Of a stretch of DNA of 44,210 nt, positions 15,155 to 22,785 are shown piece by piece; within the stretch, counting starts at the first letter, position 1; each line of letters starts with the position of its first letter. Location: contig DATGLE010000016.1 of NCBI GenBank assembly GCA_035294325.1, forward strand, positions 1-44,210. The letters are read 5' to 3'. The DNA comes from DATGLE01 sp035294325 (GTDB taxonomy: Bacteria; Chloroflexota; Ktedonobacteria; Ktedonobacterales; Ktedonobacteraceae). Below the pieces are notes generated by a model. That model was not told where the DNA came from. It did no database searches and was given only the letters and a program-made list of their open reading frames with translations. A program made the translations under genes and the position numbers.

Positions 15155-16234
15155 ATGATCGTTGTAATGAAACCATCCTGTAGTCAGCAGGACATCGACC
15201 ACGTTCTTACCTTCCTTGATAAACACGGTCTAACCGGTCATCCCTCGGTTGGCGTCGAGCGCACGGTGATCGGCGTGCTCGGCGCGGTTGGTCCCTCCGG
15301 CGTTCCGGGGAGCATCGGCGGCATCACTCCCGCGCTGGGAGAAGCGCTGGAAGGCTTGCCCGGCGTCGAGAGCGTACTGCGCGTCTCCAAGCCCTACAAG
15401 CTCGCCAGTCGCGAGTTCCACCCGGAGGATACCATCGTCGATGTGCCGGTGCCCTGCGCCCCTGGCGGCGTTGTGAGCATCGGGGGCAGCGGCGTCGTAA
15501 TGATGGCTGGTCCCTGCACCGTCGAGAGCGAAAAGCAGCTTATGACAGCAGCGGAGGCGGTAAGAAAGGCGGGGGCCGTGATTCTGCGTGGCGGGGCTTT
15601 CAAACCATCAACTTCGCCCTATGGTTTTCGCGGCCTCGGTGAAGAAGGTCTGAAGCTGCTGGCAAAGGCACGATCAGAATTCGGCATGGCGGTGATTACC
15701 GAGGTGATGACGCCAACCGATGTGCCGCTGGTCTGCGAATACGCCGATATTTTACAGATCGGTACACGCAACATGCAGAATTATATGCTGCTCGACGAAG
15801 TGGGCCGCAGCAACAAAGCGGTGATGCTCAAACGCGGCATGTCAGCGACGATTGAAGAATGGCTGCTGGCCGCAGAATACATTCTCTCACAGGGCAACCG
15901 TAACCTTATCCTCTGCGAGCGTGGTATTCGTACCTTCGAGAAATTCACGCGCAACACGATGGATATCAGCGCCATCCCGGTCATCGAAAGCCTGTCGCAC
16001 CTGCCAGTTGTCGCCGATCCAAGCCAGGGGACGGGCCGCCGCGATCTGGTCGGGCCGATGACGCTGGCCGCCATCGCCTCCGGGGCCGATGGCCTGCTCA
16101 TCGAGGTTCACCCCAACCCCGACGAGGCGCTCAAAGATGGCGCGCAGTCGCTAACCATCGAGCAGTTCCAGAGCTTGATGCCGCGCGCCCAGGCTGTCGC
16201 CAGCGCCATCGGGCGCAGCTTCGTCACGTGCTAG
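15155..16234 (+). CDS. aroF: 3-deoxy-7-phosphoheptulonate (DAHP) synthase with N-terminal regulatory domain
   Basis: The first enzyme of the shikimate pathway, condensing phosphoenolpyruvate and erythrose 4-phosphate. It has 359 residues, type I-beta. Residues 1 to about 90 form a ferredoxin-like domain, known in this family (as in Thermotoga) to mediate Tyr/Phe feedback. The catalytic barrel shows MMAGPCTVES with the metal-binding Cys, GGAFKPSTSPYGFRGLG, LQIGTRNMQNY, VMLKRGMSATIEEW, LCERGIRTFE, PVVADPSQGTGRR and LIEVHPNPDEALKDG. AAGGAG lies about 10 bp before the ATG. It ends the aromatic block; a large inverted repeat follows its stop. Confidence 0.95.
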   Translation: MIVVMKPSCSQQDIDHVLTFLDKHGLTGHPSVGVERTVIGVLGAVGPSGVPGSIGGITPALGEALEGLPGVESVLRVSKPYKLASREFHPEDTIVDVPVPCAPGGVVSIGGSGVVMMAGPCTVESEKQLMTAAEAVRKAGAVILRGGAFKPSTSPYGFRGLGEEGLKLLAKARSEFGMAVITEVMTPTDVPLVCEYADILQIGTRNMQNYMLLDEVGRSNKAVMLKRGMSATIEEWLLAAEYILSQGNRNLILCERGIRTFEKFTRNTMDISAIPVIESLSHLPVVADPSQGTGRRDLVGPMTLAAIASGADGLLIEVHPNPDEALKDGAQSLTIEQFQSLMPRAQAVASAIGRSFVTC

Positions 16235-16238
16235 AGCC

Positions 16239-16310
16239 TGTCATGCTGAGCGGCAGCGAAGGATCTCATGCCCCATCGCCGCAGATCCTTCGCTGCCGCT
16301 CAGCATGACA
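16239..16310. repeat. Perfect inverted repeat with 28-bp arms after the aromatic block
   Basis: The arm starting TGTCATGCTGAGCGGCAGCG (16239-16266) is exactly complementary to 16283-16310. It belongs to the TGTCATCCTGAGCG family. It begins four bases past the DAHP synthase stop and could end the transcript, although no T tract follows. Confidence 0.88.
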
Positions 16311-16345
16311 TGGCCCGGTTACCGTTTCTGGATTGTTAACGTTCA

Positions 16346-16407
16346 TCACTCGCGCAGCGACCTCTGATAATACGCCATCAACGCCGCCGACTATGATGGT
16401 GTGCAAA
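16346..16407 (-). pseudogene. Decayed fragment matching the 3' end of queD
   Basis: Read on the minus strand, this stretch gives LHTIIVGG and then, after an internal deletion, GATGGCGTATTATCAG and CTGCGCGAGTGA. The intact queD at 19874 ends with HLHTIMVGVEEAPTQMAYYQRSLRE, encoded by nearly the same bases. About 12 bases are missing in the fragment and the frame is broken. It lies just past the 3' end of the response regulator gene, 3.5 kb from the intact gene and in the same orientation. Confidence 0.7.
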
Positions 16408-16416
16408 AAACTTGCA

Positions 16417-17079
16417 TCAGGTCTGTTCCTCGCGCCCCAGGGCGTCTTTCAAAGGCACTACGCGCTGCTGTAGGGCAAAGATGGCCGCCTGAGTGCGATC
16501 TGCCAGGTGCAGCTTTGACAATATGTTGGAGACATGCGTTTTCACCGTGCGTTCGCTCACCACCAGTTCAGCCGCGATTTCCTGGTTAGAGCGCCCTCGG
16601 GCGATCTGTCCCAGCACGTCCAATTCCCGGGGCGTCAGCTCAGCCAGCGGCGAGCGGTCGCGCTTTTGCACTTCTCGTAGCAGGCGAGCCGCGATCAAGG
16701 GATGGAGCTTACTTTCTCCGTGCGCCGCAGCCAGTACTGCGGCGATCAGGTCTTTCGGATGGGTATCCTTGAGCAGATAGGATAATGCTCCGGCCTTGAT
16801 CGCGCCAAAGATGTGTTCCTCTTCATAGGAGGAGGTTAACACGATGATCTGCGTGGCGGGGGTGAGGCGTTTGATCTCTCGCACAGCGGTGATCCCGTCT
16901 ACCTTTGGCATCAGCAGATCCAGCAGTGCCACATCCGGTAACAACTCGCTGGCTAACCGGATCGCCTCTGCTCCATCTCCACCTTCGCCAACCACACTGA
17001 TCTCCGGTTGCTCTTCCAGCAGGAGGCGCAGACCCTTCCTGACCACAACATGATCATCGATAAGAATCAGTGTCATCAT
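16417..17079 (-). CDS. NarL/FixJ-family response regulator with LuxR HTH
   Basis: 220 residues. The receiver domain has the acidic pair in LILIDDH, the phosphorylatable Asp at about residue 54 in VALLDLLMPKVDG, LTSS at the Thr/Ser switch and LLKDT with the conserved Lys. A C-terminal LuxR helix-turn-helix follows: LTPRELDVLGQIARGRSNQEIAAELVVSERTVKTHVSNILSKL. The ATG at 17079 overlaps the TGA of the kinase gene by 4 bp (ATGA), with AGGGAG about 8 bp upstream inside the kinase gene. The two are therefore translationally coupled and form a two-component system. Its signal and target genes are not evident; the CPBP protease gene just upstream is a candidate. Confidence 0.93.
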   Translation of the reverse strand: MMTLILIDDHVVVRKGLRLLLEEQPEISVVGEGGDGAEAIRLASELLPDVALLDLLMPKVDGITAVREIKRLTPATQIIVLTSSYEEEHIFGAIKAGALSYLLKDTHPKDLIAAVLAAAHGESKLHPLIAARLLREVQKRDRSPLAELTPRELDVLGQIARGRSNQEIAAELVVSERTVKTHVSNILSKLHLADRTQAAIFALQQRVVPLKDALGREEQT

Positions 17080-18623
17080 GATCGGTTCTCCCTGGGGATA
17101 CAAATGGCGATCCGCGTTCCTGCTCCCGGCGTGGACTCAACGGAGAGTCTGCCGCCGAGTTGCTGGACCCGTTCTTGCATCAGACTTAACCCGAGTCCCT
17201 GCCCTGCCCTTCCTTCTATCTGCTCGAATCCTTTCCCATTGTCGCTCATAATCAATTCAACCTGCTCGGCAGTGGCATGCAGGACCAGAGTTATAGTGGT
17301 CGCTTCGCCGTGGCGGATGGCATTAGTCAGCGCCTCCTGGACTATGCGAAACAACGCCTGTCGGGCTGGTTCAGGCAGGGAGACAGGCTCGATCTCAGCC
17401 CGCACGTTGATTCCCAGTCGCGTCCGGTAGGTCAGGGCCAGATCTTCCAGCGCCTGGGACAATTCCAGGTTTTCCAACTGCACCGGGCGCAGTTCTAACA
17501 ACAGCGCCCGCAGGTCACGCAGCATGTCATCGGTAGCCTGCTCTAAGGTTTCCAGGTAGGGATGCAGATCAGAGCCGGTAGCTATTGCGCTCTCCAGGCC
17601 ACCGGCGAGCATCCGCAACGAAAACAGCTCCTGGGAAAGCGCATCATGCAATTCGCGCGAGATGCGCTCGCGTTCGGCGAGCCGTGCATTCTGTTCCGTC
17701 AGCTTGCGCTGCGCTTCACGGCTCTCCTCCAATTGCTCAGCCATGCGATTGAAGTGCTGCTCTAGCTCTCCGATCTCATCCTTACGCGAGAAGGGTATCC
17801 GCTGCGTGTAGTGGCCTGCGGCAACCTGGGTAGTGGCCGTGGCGAGGTAGCGTATCCGGCGGACTACCCCTCGGGTGGTCAATAGCCCGAAAATCCCACC
17901 AATGGGCGTGATGATGATGAGCAAGAGCAGACTTATCATGAGCAGAGAAGGGACCACGGACAGCCAGCTCCGCTGCCCCAATAGATCCAGCACTGAAGGC
18001 GCTCCTGGCAGTTGGACATAGACCGCTCCAATCGGCTGCCGCTGCCGGCTCCAGACAGGTTCAGCCGCATAGACGCTCCTGCGGTCGCCTCCGCTGGCCG
18101 CCGTTCCTGCCAGGGCGTTCGTGATCAGACGCGCTCGCTCGGGCAGCAGGAGCGGGATCGACGCCCCGGCGGGATAGCGCGCTGGATACGAACTGGCAAG
18201 TACACGGCTCTGCGGGGTAACGAGCAGCGCAAAGGCCAGGCGCCGGGTATCGGGCTGCTGGCCTGCAAGGTAGGGGATCTGAACGTCCTCTGAGGCAGAG
18301 GGCATCCCCGGCAGGATGAGCGTGCCAGGGCGATGCGGCTGAAAGGTCGCGTGAGGATTCAAGCCCGACGGATTGGCCTCCAGCGTCGCAGCCGATGCAT
18401 AGCGCTCAGCCAGCTCGCGCGCTCTCAGAGTATAGACAAAGGGGGCAACAAAGGTGGTCGCCACTACTATAAACGCCAGCCACGCCAGAGCCACGAAAAG
18501 CAGGACCAGCCCGATAGTCGCCCGGACATACGCCATGGTCATGCGCGCCTGGAGTCCCGTCCACCTGAAAGCGTGTTGCCTTATGCGAATGCCTTGTTTG
18601 CCAGGGCTTGCTTTGCCTTTCAT
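17076..18623 (-). CDS. Membrane sensor histidine kinase, NarX/DesK-like (HisKA_3)
   Basis: 515 residues. A first membrane helix lies at about 36-64. An extracytoplasmic sensor region of roughly 150 residues follows, then a second helix at about 221-248 and a HAMP linker (RIRYLATATTQVAAGHYTQRIP). A coiled segment leads to the HisKA_3 domain, with the phospho-acceptor His at about 326 in RISRELHDALSQELF. The HATPase domain has ALTNAIRHG, the DNGKGF box and GLGLSLM. The ATG at 18623 is chosen because GGGAGG lies 5-6 bp upstream. The sensor region has no motif I recognise, so the signal is unknown. It forms a coupled pair with the response regulator downstream. Confidence 0.93.
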   Translation of the reverse strand: MKGKASPGKQGIRIRQHAFRWTGLQARMTMAYVRATIGLVLLFVALAWLAFIVVATTFVAPFVYTLRARELAERYASAATLEANPSGLNPHATFQPHRPGTLILPGMPSASEDVQIPYLAGQQPDTRRLAFALLVTPQSRVLASSYPARYPAGASIPLLLPERARLITNALAGTAASGGDRRSVYAAEPVWSRQRQPIGAVYVQLPGAPSVLDLLGQRSWLSVVPSLLMISLLLLIIITPIGGIFGLLTTRGVVRRIRYLATATTQVAAGHYTQRIPFSRKDEIGELEQHFNRMAEQLEESREAQRKLTEQNARLAERERISRELHDALSQELFSLRMLAGGLESAIATGSDLHPYLETLEQATDDMLRDLRALLLELRPVQLENLELSQALEDLALTYRTRLGINVRAEIEPVSLPEPARQALFRIVQEALTNAIRHGEATTITLVLHATAEQVELIMSDNGKGFEQIEGRAGQGLGLSLMQERVQQLGGRLSVESTPGAGTRIAICIPRENRS

Positions 18624-18790
18624 ATCATCCTCCCGTTGAGCAGGAACCCGCCTCAAACCGTCTCCTCTCCGTATTGCGATCCAGTCGGGCCGAAGTCTCC
18701 CCAGATACGCCTCGTGTCTCTCATGCCGGCTTGCCTCATTCTACCATCTGGACCTCGGTTTCATCATGTAGCTCATTAGCCCCTTCCTCA

Positions 18791-19645
18791 TCATTGTGGG
18801 GACTCATAAGCGGGCTCGCTTCCCGTGCGTGTTTCCGCTTCAGGTCCGATCACCGTTCGAGGCTCTCGTGACAGATTGGTTGCGCCCAGAAGAAGAAGGA
18901 GTGCCAGAGCAGCAACACAGAGCAGAAGATTGAAAAGCAGCGAGAAGAGGGTGCCGTTCTGCGCATAGGTATCAGGCATGAAACGAGGTAGTATACTGAT
19001 ACTGACGTGCAAGATGCAAGCCAGCGCGATGCGTCCTTTGCTGCTATTGAATGTCCAGGCCATGAGGATCGACAGAGCCAGAAATTGCAGGAGTGAGTCC
19101 CCTTGTAGACTCAGCGTCTCGATCAAGGACAGATGCAAAGGAAACGCTTGAAGCGTCTCGGGGAAATGCCACAGCGCCCAGAGTAATCCCACGATGAGGG
19201 ACGAAGTGAGCGCGCTGGCGCGTGCCTGCAAACGTGGCAGGACAAAGCCGCGCCAGCCGAGTTCCTCCGTAATCGCAAAGAATAGCCCGGGGAGGAATGT
19301 CAGCAGGCGCAGGCCGGGATTGATCCACATGGGTGCAGGTTGCCCCAACAGGAGATTGATCCCCAGTGCAATGGCGCTAAGAATGATGGGGCCAATGATG
19401 ACCGCGAGGTAGAGCCAGAGCGATGTCCTCGCGGGGGAAAGCTGGCGCAAGAGAGCTGATATCCCATGCTTGCCTGCGATCAGAGCTGTAATCACCAGTG
19501 CCGCAACCGCTGGCATAAGCGATGGGAGAAAGCGCAGCAGGATATTCGATGTCAGTGAAAGCGAGACAGGAATTTTGATAGGCCACGAAATGAGCAAGGT
19601 CAGCAGGTAGAAAGCCAGGATGGGGTGACGTTTCAGCAGGTTCAT
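18791..19645 (-). CDS. CPBP-family intramembrane metalloprotease
   Basis: 284 residues with seven to eight hydrophobic helices. The CPBP (Abi/CAAX protease-like) motifs are present: the EExxxR motif in AITEELGWRGFVLPRL, then GLLWALWHFP, then the conserved Asn near ILMAWTFN. These Glu, His and Asn residues bind the catalytic metal in the family. Bacterial members act in peptide maturation, immunity to self-made bacteriocins or signal cleavage; no bacteriocin gene is visible. The start at 19645 has GGGAG 7 bp upstream; an upstream in-frame ATG at 19747 gives a non-homologous Arg-rich extension and is less likely. It precedes the two-component genes on the same strand. Confidence 0.85.
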   Translation of the reverse strand: MNLLKRHPILAFYLLTLLISWPIKIPVSLSLTSNILLRFLPSLMPAVAALVITALIAGKHGISALLRQLSPARTSLWLYLAVIIGPIILSAIALGINLLLGQPAPMWINPGLRLLTFLPGLFFAITEELGWRGFVLPRLQARASALTSSLIVGLLWALWHFPETLQAFPLHLSLIETLSLQGDSLLQFLALSILMAWTFNSSKGRIALACILHVSISILPRFMPDTYAQNGTLFSLLFNLLLCVAALALLLLLGATNLSREPRTVIGPEAETRTGSEPAYESPQ

Positions 19646-19873
19646 GATAGACTCCCTTCTATACTCGCACGTCCACCTCTTTCCCACGGCTCCTGCCTTC
19701 TCACGAAGGCGGCGCTGGAGCAATGAGTGGTGAACGATGTATTTCATGAGCGAAGTATAGATGGGAAAAAGATGAAAGGGATCGTCCGCGAGCCGGATTC
19801 TGCCTCATACTTTTGACCGAGAAGGGCAGTACTCCCGGAGGCGGATTCTGGACCCTTATTAAAGGATCCGGCT

Positions 19874-20374
19874 TCACTCGCGCAGTGACCGCTGATAATA
19901 CGCCATCTGTGTCGGAGCCTCTTCAACGCCGACCATGATGGTGTGCAAATGAGCGCTATCATACGCGGCAAGCGCCTTGCACAGTTCGCTACAGATATAC
20001 TCGGCCAGGCGCTCCGCCGTCGAGTTATCGATGGGCAGCTCTACCACGTCGCCGCGCGGAAAGTTGTAGCGCCGCTCTTCAAAGCGAATCTCCCAGTTGT
20101 CGGACGACGGAATCAAGGTGAGGTGAGGATTGTGCAGCGGCAGCAAGAAGCGGTGATTGAGCCGCTGGCAAATCTCCCTGGTCAGTCGCTTCAGGATGGT
20201 AAAGTCAAAGACCAGCTTATCGGCGCCCAGTTCGCCTTCGATCTCGACCAGCACACCGTAGTTATGACCATGCAGCCGCTCGCACTTTCCTCCGTAGGTG
20301 ATGAAGTGCGCGGCGCTGAAATTCAGGTTGCCGCCCTCTATCTTCACTTTGCGCATGATGCGCTCATTTGCCAT
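19874..20374 (-). CDS. queD: 6-carboxy-5,6,7,8-tetrahydropterin synthase (QueD/PTPS family)
   Basis: 166 residues. The family acts in queuosine (7-deazaguanine) precursor synthesis. Zinc-binding His residues are in FSAAHF and LHGHNY, and the catalytic Cys is in GGKCERLHGH. The end VEEAPTQMAYYQ carries the conserved Glu that binds the pterin ring. A moderate insertion around NPHLTLIPSSDNWEIRFEERRY is longer than in minimal QueD. GGGAG lies 8 bp before the ATG. No queC, queE or queF is adjacent, so the exact role is inferred from the motifs. A fragment of its 3' end occurs at 16346-16407. Confidence 0.88.
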   Translation of the reverse strand: MANERIMRKVKIEGGNLNFSAAHFITYGGKCERLHGHNYGVLVEIEGELGADKLVFDFTILKRLTREICQRLNHRFLLPLHNPHLTLIPSSDNWEIRFEERRYNFPRGDVVELPIDNSTAERLAEYICSELCKALAAYDSAHLHTIMVGVEEAPTQMAYYQRSLRE

Positions 20375-20444
20375 AAAACATCTCCCATCTCGACTTTATG
20401 TCTGATTCGAACTCTATCGCGTGCTCACGCCTGCGGCGCTCACC

Positions 20445-20505
20445 GTATGTAAATTGTTGTGTGAAAAATGCGCTGCGCGCATTTTTCACACAACAATTTA
20501 CATAC
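20445..20505. repeat. Perfect palindrome, 29-bp arms, loop TGC
   Basis: The left arm 20445-20473 begins GTATGTAAATTGTTG; the right arm 20477-20505 is its exact complement. A short hairpin CGCCTGCGGCG lies to the left and GCGCGGCGGAGCCGCGC to the right, so the whole can fold into three adjoining hairpins. It sits between two minus-strand genes. Confidence 0.92.
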
Positions 20506-20561
20506 CTGGCGCGGCGGAGCCGCGCGAACGCTCAGCAAAGGGGATGGCCGTCCCTCCGCTA

Positions 20562-21434
20562 TTATTCGTACTCCGCTTTAAGTGGCTCCGCAACCTCGCG
20601 CGCCAGACGCGTCACGATGCCTTCGGGATACGGCGCGACCAGGTTCAGGATCAGATGATTCGCGCCCGCATCGATAAAAGAGCGCAGCGCGGTCCGCGTC
20701 GTCTCAAGGTCGTCCGGCTGCACGCGCCATTGGATAGAGCGCTCGATGCTGGCCGGATCGCGGCCAATCGCGGCGCAGTGCTGGTCCAGCACCTCGCTCT
20801 TGTGGCGAAACTCCTCGGCGGTGGAGGTATTGCAGTTCCAGATATTAGCGTAACGCGCGACCATACGCAGCGTCAATTTTTCGCCGCCTCCACCGATGAC
20901 GATAGGGGGATACGGCTTCTGCACCGGCCTGGGATTGCAGAGGGCATTCCTGAGATGGTAGTAGCGCCCCTCGAAGTTCGCCACCGGCTCGGTCCACAGC
21001 AGCTTGATGACCTCGCACGCCTCGCCCATACGCCGGATACGCTCGCCGGTTGTGTAGAAGGGAATATCGTACATTGTATGCTCTTGCACATTCCAGCCCG
21101 CGCCGATGCCGAAATCGAGCCGCCCGTTAGAGATGATATCAACGGTTGCTGCCATGTTCGCCAGTACGGCAGGATGGCGGTAGGTGTTGCCTGTGACCAT
21201 CACGCCGATCCTGATACGCTGCGTGCGCGCCGCCAGCGCCCCTAGCAGCGTCCAGCCCTCCAGGCATGGGCCGGTTGGATCTTTGCCCAGTGAGAGGAAA
21301 TGGTCAAAGTCCCAGGCATGCTCCATGACTGGCAGAGCATCAGCCTCCAGCCAGACGCGCAAAATATCCTCGTAAGTCGTGAATTGCGGAGCGGTTTTGA
21401 TACCGAAACGCAGATGTTTCTTTGTAGTAGCCAC
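20562..21434 (-). CDS. LLM-class (luciferase-like) F420-dependent oxidoreductase
   Basis: 290 residues with the bacterial luciferase-like TIM-barrel pattern: LRFGIKTAPQFTTYEDILRVW, an HAWDFDHF loop, LAARTQRIRIGVMVTGNTYRHPAVLANMAATVDIISNGRLDFGIGAGW, and PYPPIVIGGGGEKLTLRMVARYANIWN. These GRL-x-x-GIGAGW and IGGGGEK motifs are typical of F420-dependent members; a flavin cofactor is possible. The substrate cannot be read from the sequence. The start is GTG at 21434, with AAAGGA about 8 bp upstream. It lies alone between palindromes. Confidence 0.88.
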   Translation of the reverse strand: MATTKKHLRFGIKTAPQFTTYEDILRVWLEADALPVMEHAWDFDHFLSLGKDPTGPCLEGWTLLGALAARTQRIRIGVMVTGNTYRHPAVLANMAATVDIISNGRLDFGIGAGWNVQEHTMYDIPFYTTGERIRRMGEACEVIKLLWTEPVANFEGRYYHLRNALCNPRPVQKPYPPIVIGGGGEKLTLRMVARYANIWNCNTSTAEEFRHKSEVLDQHCAAIGRDPASIERSIQWRVQPDDLETTRTALRSFIDAGANHLILNLVAPYPEGIVTRLAREVAEPLKAEYE

Positions 21435-21635
21435 CTGGATATCCTTTCTTCATCGGGAGGGCAGCCGTGCTATTGACCCTTCCTTTTTTGTCTTCCATCA
21501 TTATATACACACATCGCTCCTGGAGGGTATTTGATCGCCTGCACCCACGCTCGCTCGCCCCTGCCCATCGGTGCGGCCTGGCCCGTGTATCCAATTATCT
21601 GTAACCGCGCTCGCTCGCCCCCACGGCGCTCGCCT

Positions 21636-21692
21636 GAGATACTTTGCTTGTGGGCCTGGTGCTTCGCACCAGGCCCACAAGCAAAGTATCTC
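21636..21692. repeat. Perfect palindrome, 27-bp arms, loop TTC
   Basis: The left arm 21636-21662 begins GAGATACTTTGCTTG; the right arm 21666-21692 is its exact complement. GGCGCTCGCC lies to the left and GCGCGGAGCAGCCGCGCG to the right, again short GC-rich flanks. The wider gap 21435-22005 otherwise holds a duplicated GCTCGCTCGCCC motif (21548 and 21608) and the SCP2 leader. Confidence 0.92.
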
Positions 21693-21797
21693 CCCTGCGC
21701 GGAGCAGCCGCGCGAGTCTATGGAAGAGAGTCAGGCTTCAGAGAAATCAGGTATGCACTTGACCGCCTGTGGCTGCGCTACGAGAAGAAAGAATCTA

Positions 21798-21806
21798 TGC
21801 TATACT
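21798..21806 (+). promoter_or_regulatory. Possible extended -10 promoter for the SCP2 gene
   Basis: TGCTATACT is an extended -10 box without a recognisable -35. It would give a leader of about 190 nt. That leader contains a hairpin: TACCGGGGC (21937-21945) pairs with GCCCCGGTA (21966-21974), ending about 30 bp before the start codon and shortly before the ribosome site. Both are only inferred. Confidence 0.4.
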
Positions 21807-22005
21807 ATAGCAGCGCCACCCGGAGCCTCTTCTGCACTCATAAGCAGAACTTTAGATAACTGCTCAGGGTGCGCTAAACGGCTATTTTCCCCCTTGATGG
21901 GGACATGCACTTCTGGAAGATTTATAGTCGTAGAGCTACCGGGGCCAATCTATGGTGGATAGGCAGCCCCGGTACATTATCGTATGAAAGGAAGGCAGAA
22001 GCACA

Positions 22006-22329
22006 ATGACGGTGGCCGAAACTTTCGAGACCATGCAGACCCTCTTCAACCCTGCGGCAGCTGGAAACATGAATAAGACCATCCAATGGGACATTAGCGG
22101 CGACGAGGCGGGTAAGTGGGCGTTCAAGATCGCCAACCAGACCTGCGAGTTAATCCGCGGTGGCGTTGAGAAACCCGATCTCACGATGTCCATGAGCGAT
22201 AAAGACTGGCTTGCCATCGCCGAGGGTAAGCTGGATCCGATGAATGCGTTCATGACAGGTAAAGTGAAGGCGGCAGGCGATGTGATGCTGGCAATGCGCA
22301 TCCCCAACATCTTCCCCGTAAAACGCTAA
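22006..22329 (+). CDS. Small SCP2 sterol-carrier-domain protein
   Basis: 107 residues, a single SCP2-like domain: the core beta sheet with IQWDISGDEAGKWAFKI, CELIRGGVEKPDLTMSMSDKDWLAIAEGKLDPMNAFMTGKVKAAGDVMLAM. This pattern (LTMS-x-x-D, then a G-K-L-x-P-x-x-A-F-x-x-GK-x-K-x-x-GD stretch) is diagnostic for the family, which binds hydrophobic lipids or acyl groups. It is cytoplasmic and has no signal peptide. AAGGAAGG lies about 12 bp before the ATG. The next gene downstream is an acyl-CoA ligase, so a joint role in fatty acid handling is plausible but not shown. Confidence 0.88.
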   Translation: MTVAETFETMQTLFNPAAAGNMNKTIQWDISGDEAGKWAFKIANQTCELIRGGVEKPDLTMSMSDKDWLAIAEGKLDPMNAFMTGKVKAAGDVMLAMRIPNIFPVKR

Positions 22330-22391
22330 TCATCCCTGCTTTCCGATATCCCCCACCCTCGCGTGCTCGCGTCTGCGACGCCCGCCCGACA

Positions 22392-22443
22392 TAGTTGTAT
22401 TGCGGGACAATGCGCAAAGTGCATTGCCCCGCAATACAAACTA
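22392..22443. repeat. Near-perfect palindrome
   Basis: TAGTTGTATTGCGGG pairs with CCCGCAATACAAACTA and CAATGC with GCATTG, with one mismatch and one bulge. It is preceded by the GC-rich flank CTCGCGTCTGCGACGCCCGCC. A second palindrome follows at 22636. Confidence 0.8.
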
Positions 22444-22635
22444 CATTTTCGGCTGGCTGTTAACGTGGCATAAGTTACTTCTTAACCCTTTCTTTTTGGT
22501 CTCAATCAACTCTGTACATGCTTCCCTGTTTATGTTATATATCTTTCTGTATCATATTATTTCAAGCCTTACCATCACATTTAGAGCGGGGCTGATTCCC
22601 AACACCTCTGCATACTCGCGCCTGCGGCGCTCGCC

Positions 22636-22696
22636 CGATGGATGATATGTGATGGTAGATACGCGAAGCGCATCTACCATCACATATCATCCATCG
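22636..22696. repeat. Palindrome with 25-bp perfect outer arms
   Basis: The left arm 22636-22660 begins CGATGGATGATATG; the right arm 22672-22696 is its exact complement. The centre reads ACGCGAAGCGC. The GC-rich flank CTCGCGCCTGCGGCGCTCGCC precedes it directly. It ends 90 bp before the acyl-CoA ligase start. An AT-rich stretch lies at 22480-22570 with no gene seen. Confidence 0.9.
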
Positions 22697-22785
22697 ATGC
22701 GGCAGCGGAAAAAGAAGCAGGGAACACCCCATGGCCCACCAGGGACTATCGCCTCTGGACTCTATTTTTCAGGAGGAGATTTATT

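Noticed and set aside
21184..21962. Several short plus-strand frames beside and after the LLM gene
   Set aside because: They overlap palindromes or lie antisense to the oxidoreductase, with no ribosome site or family signal.
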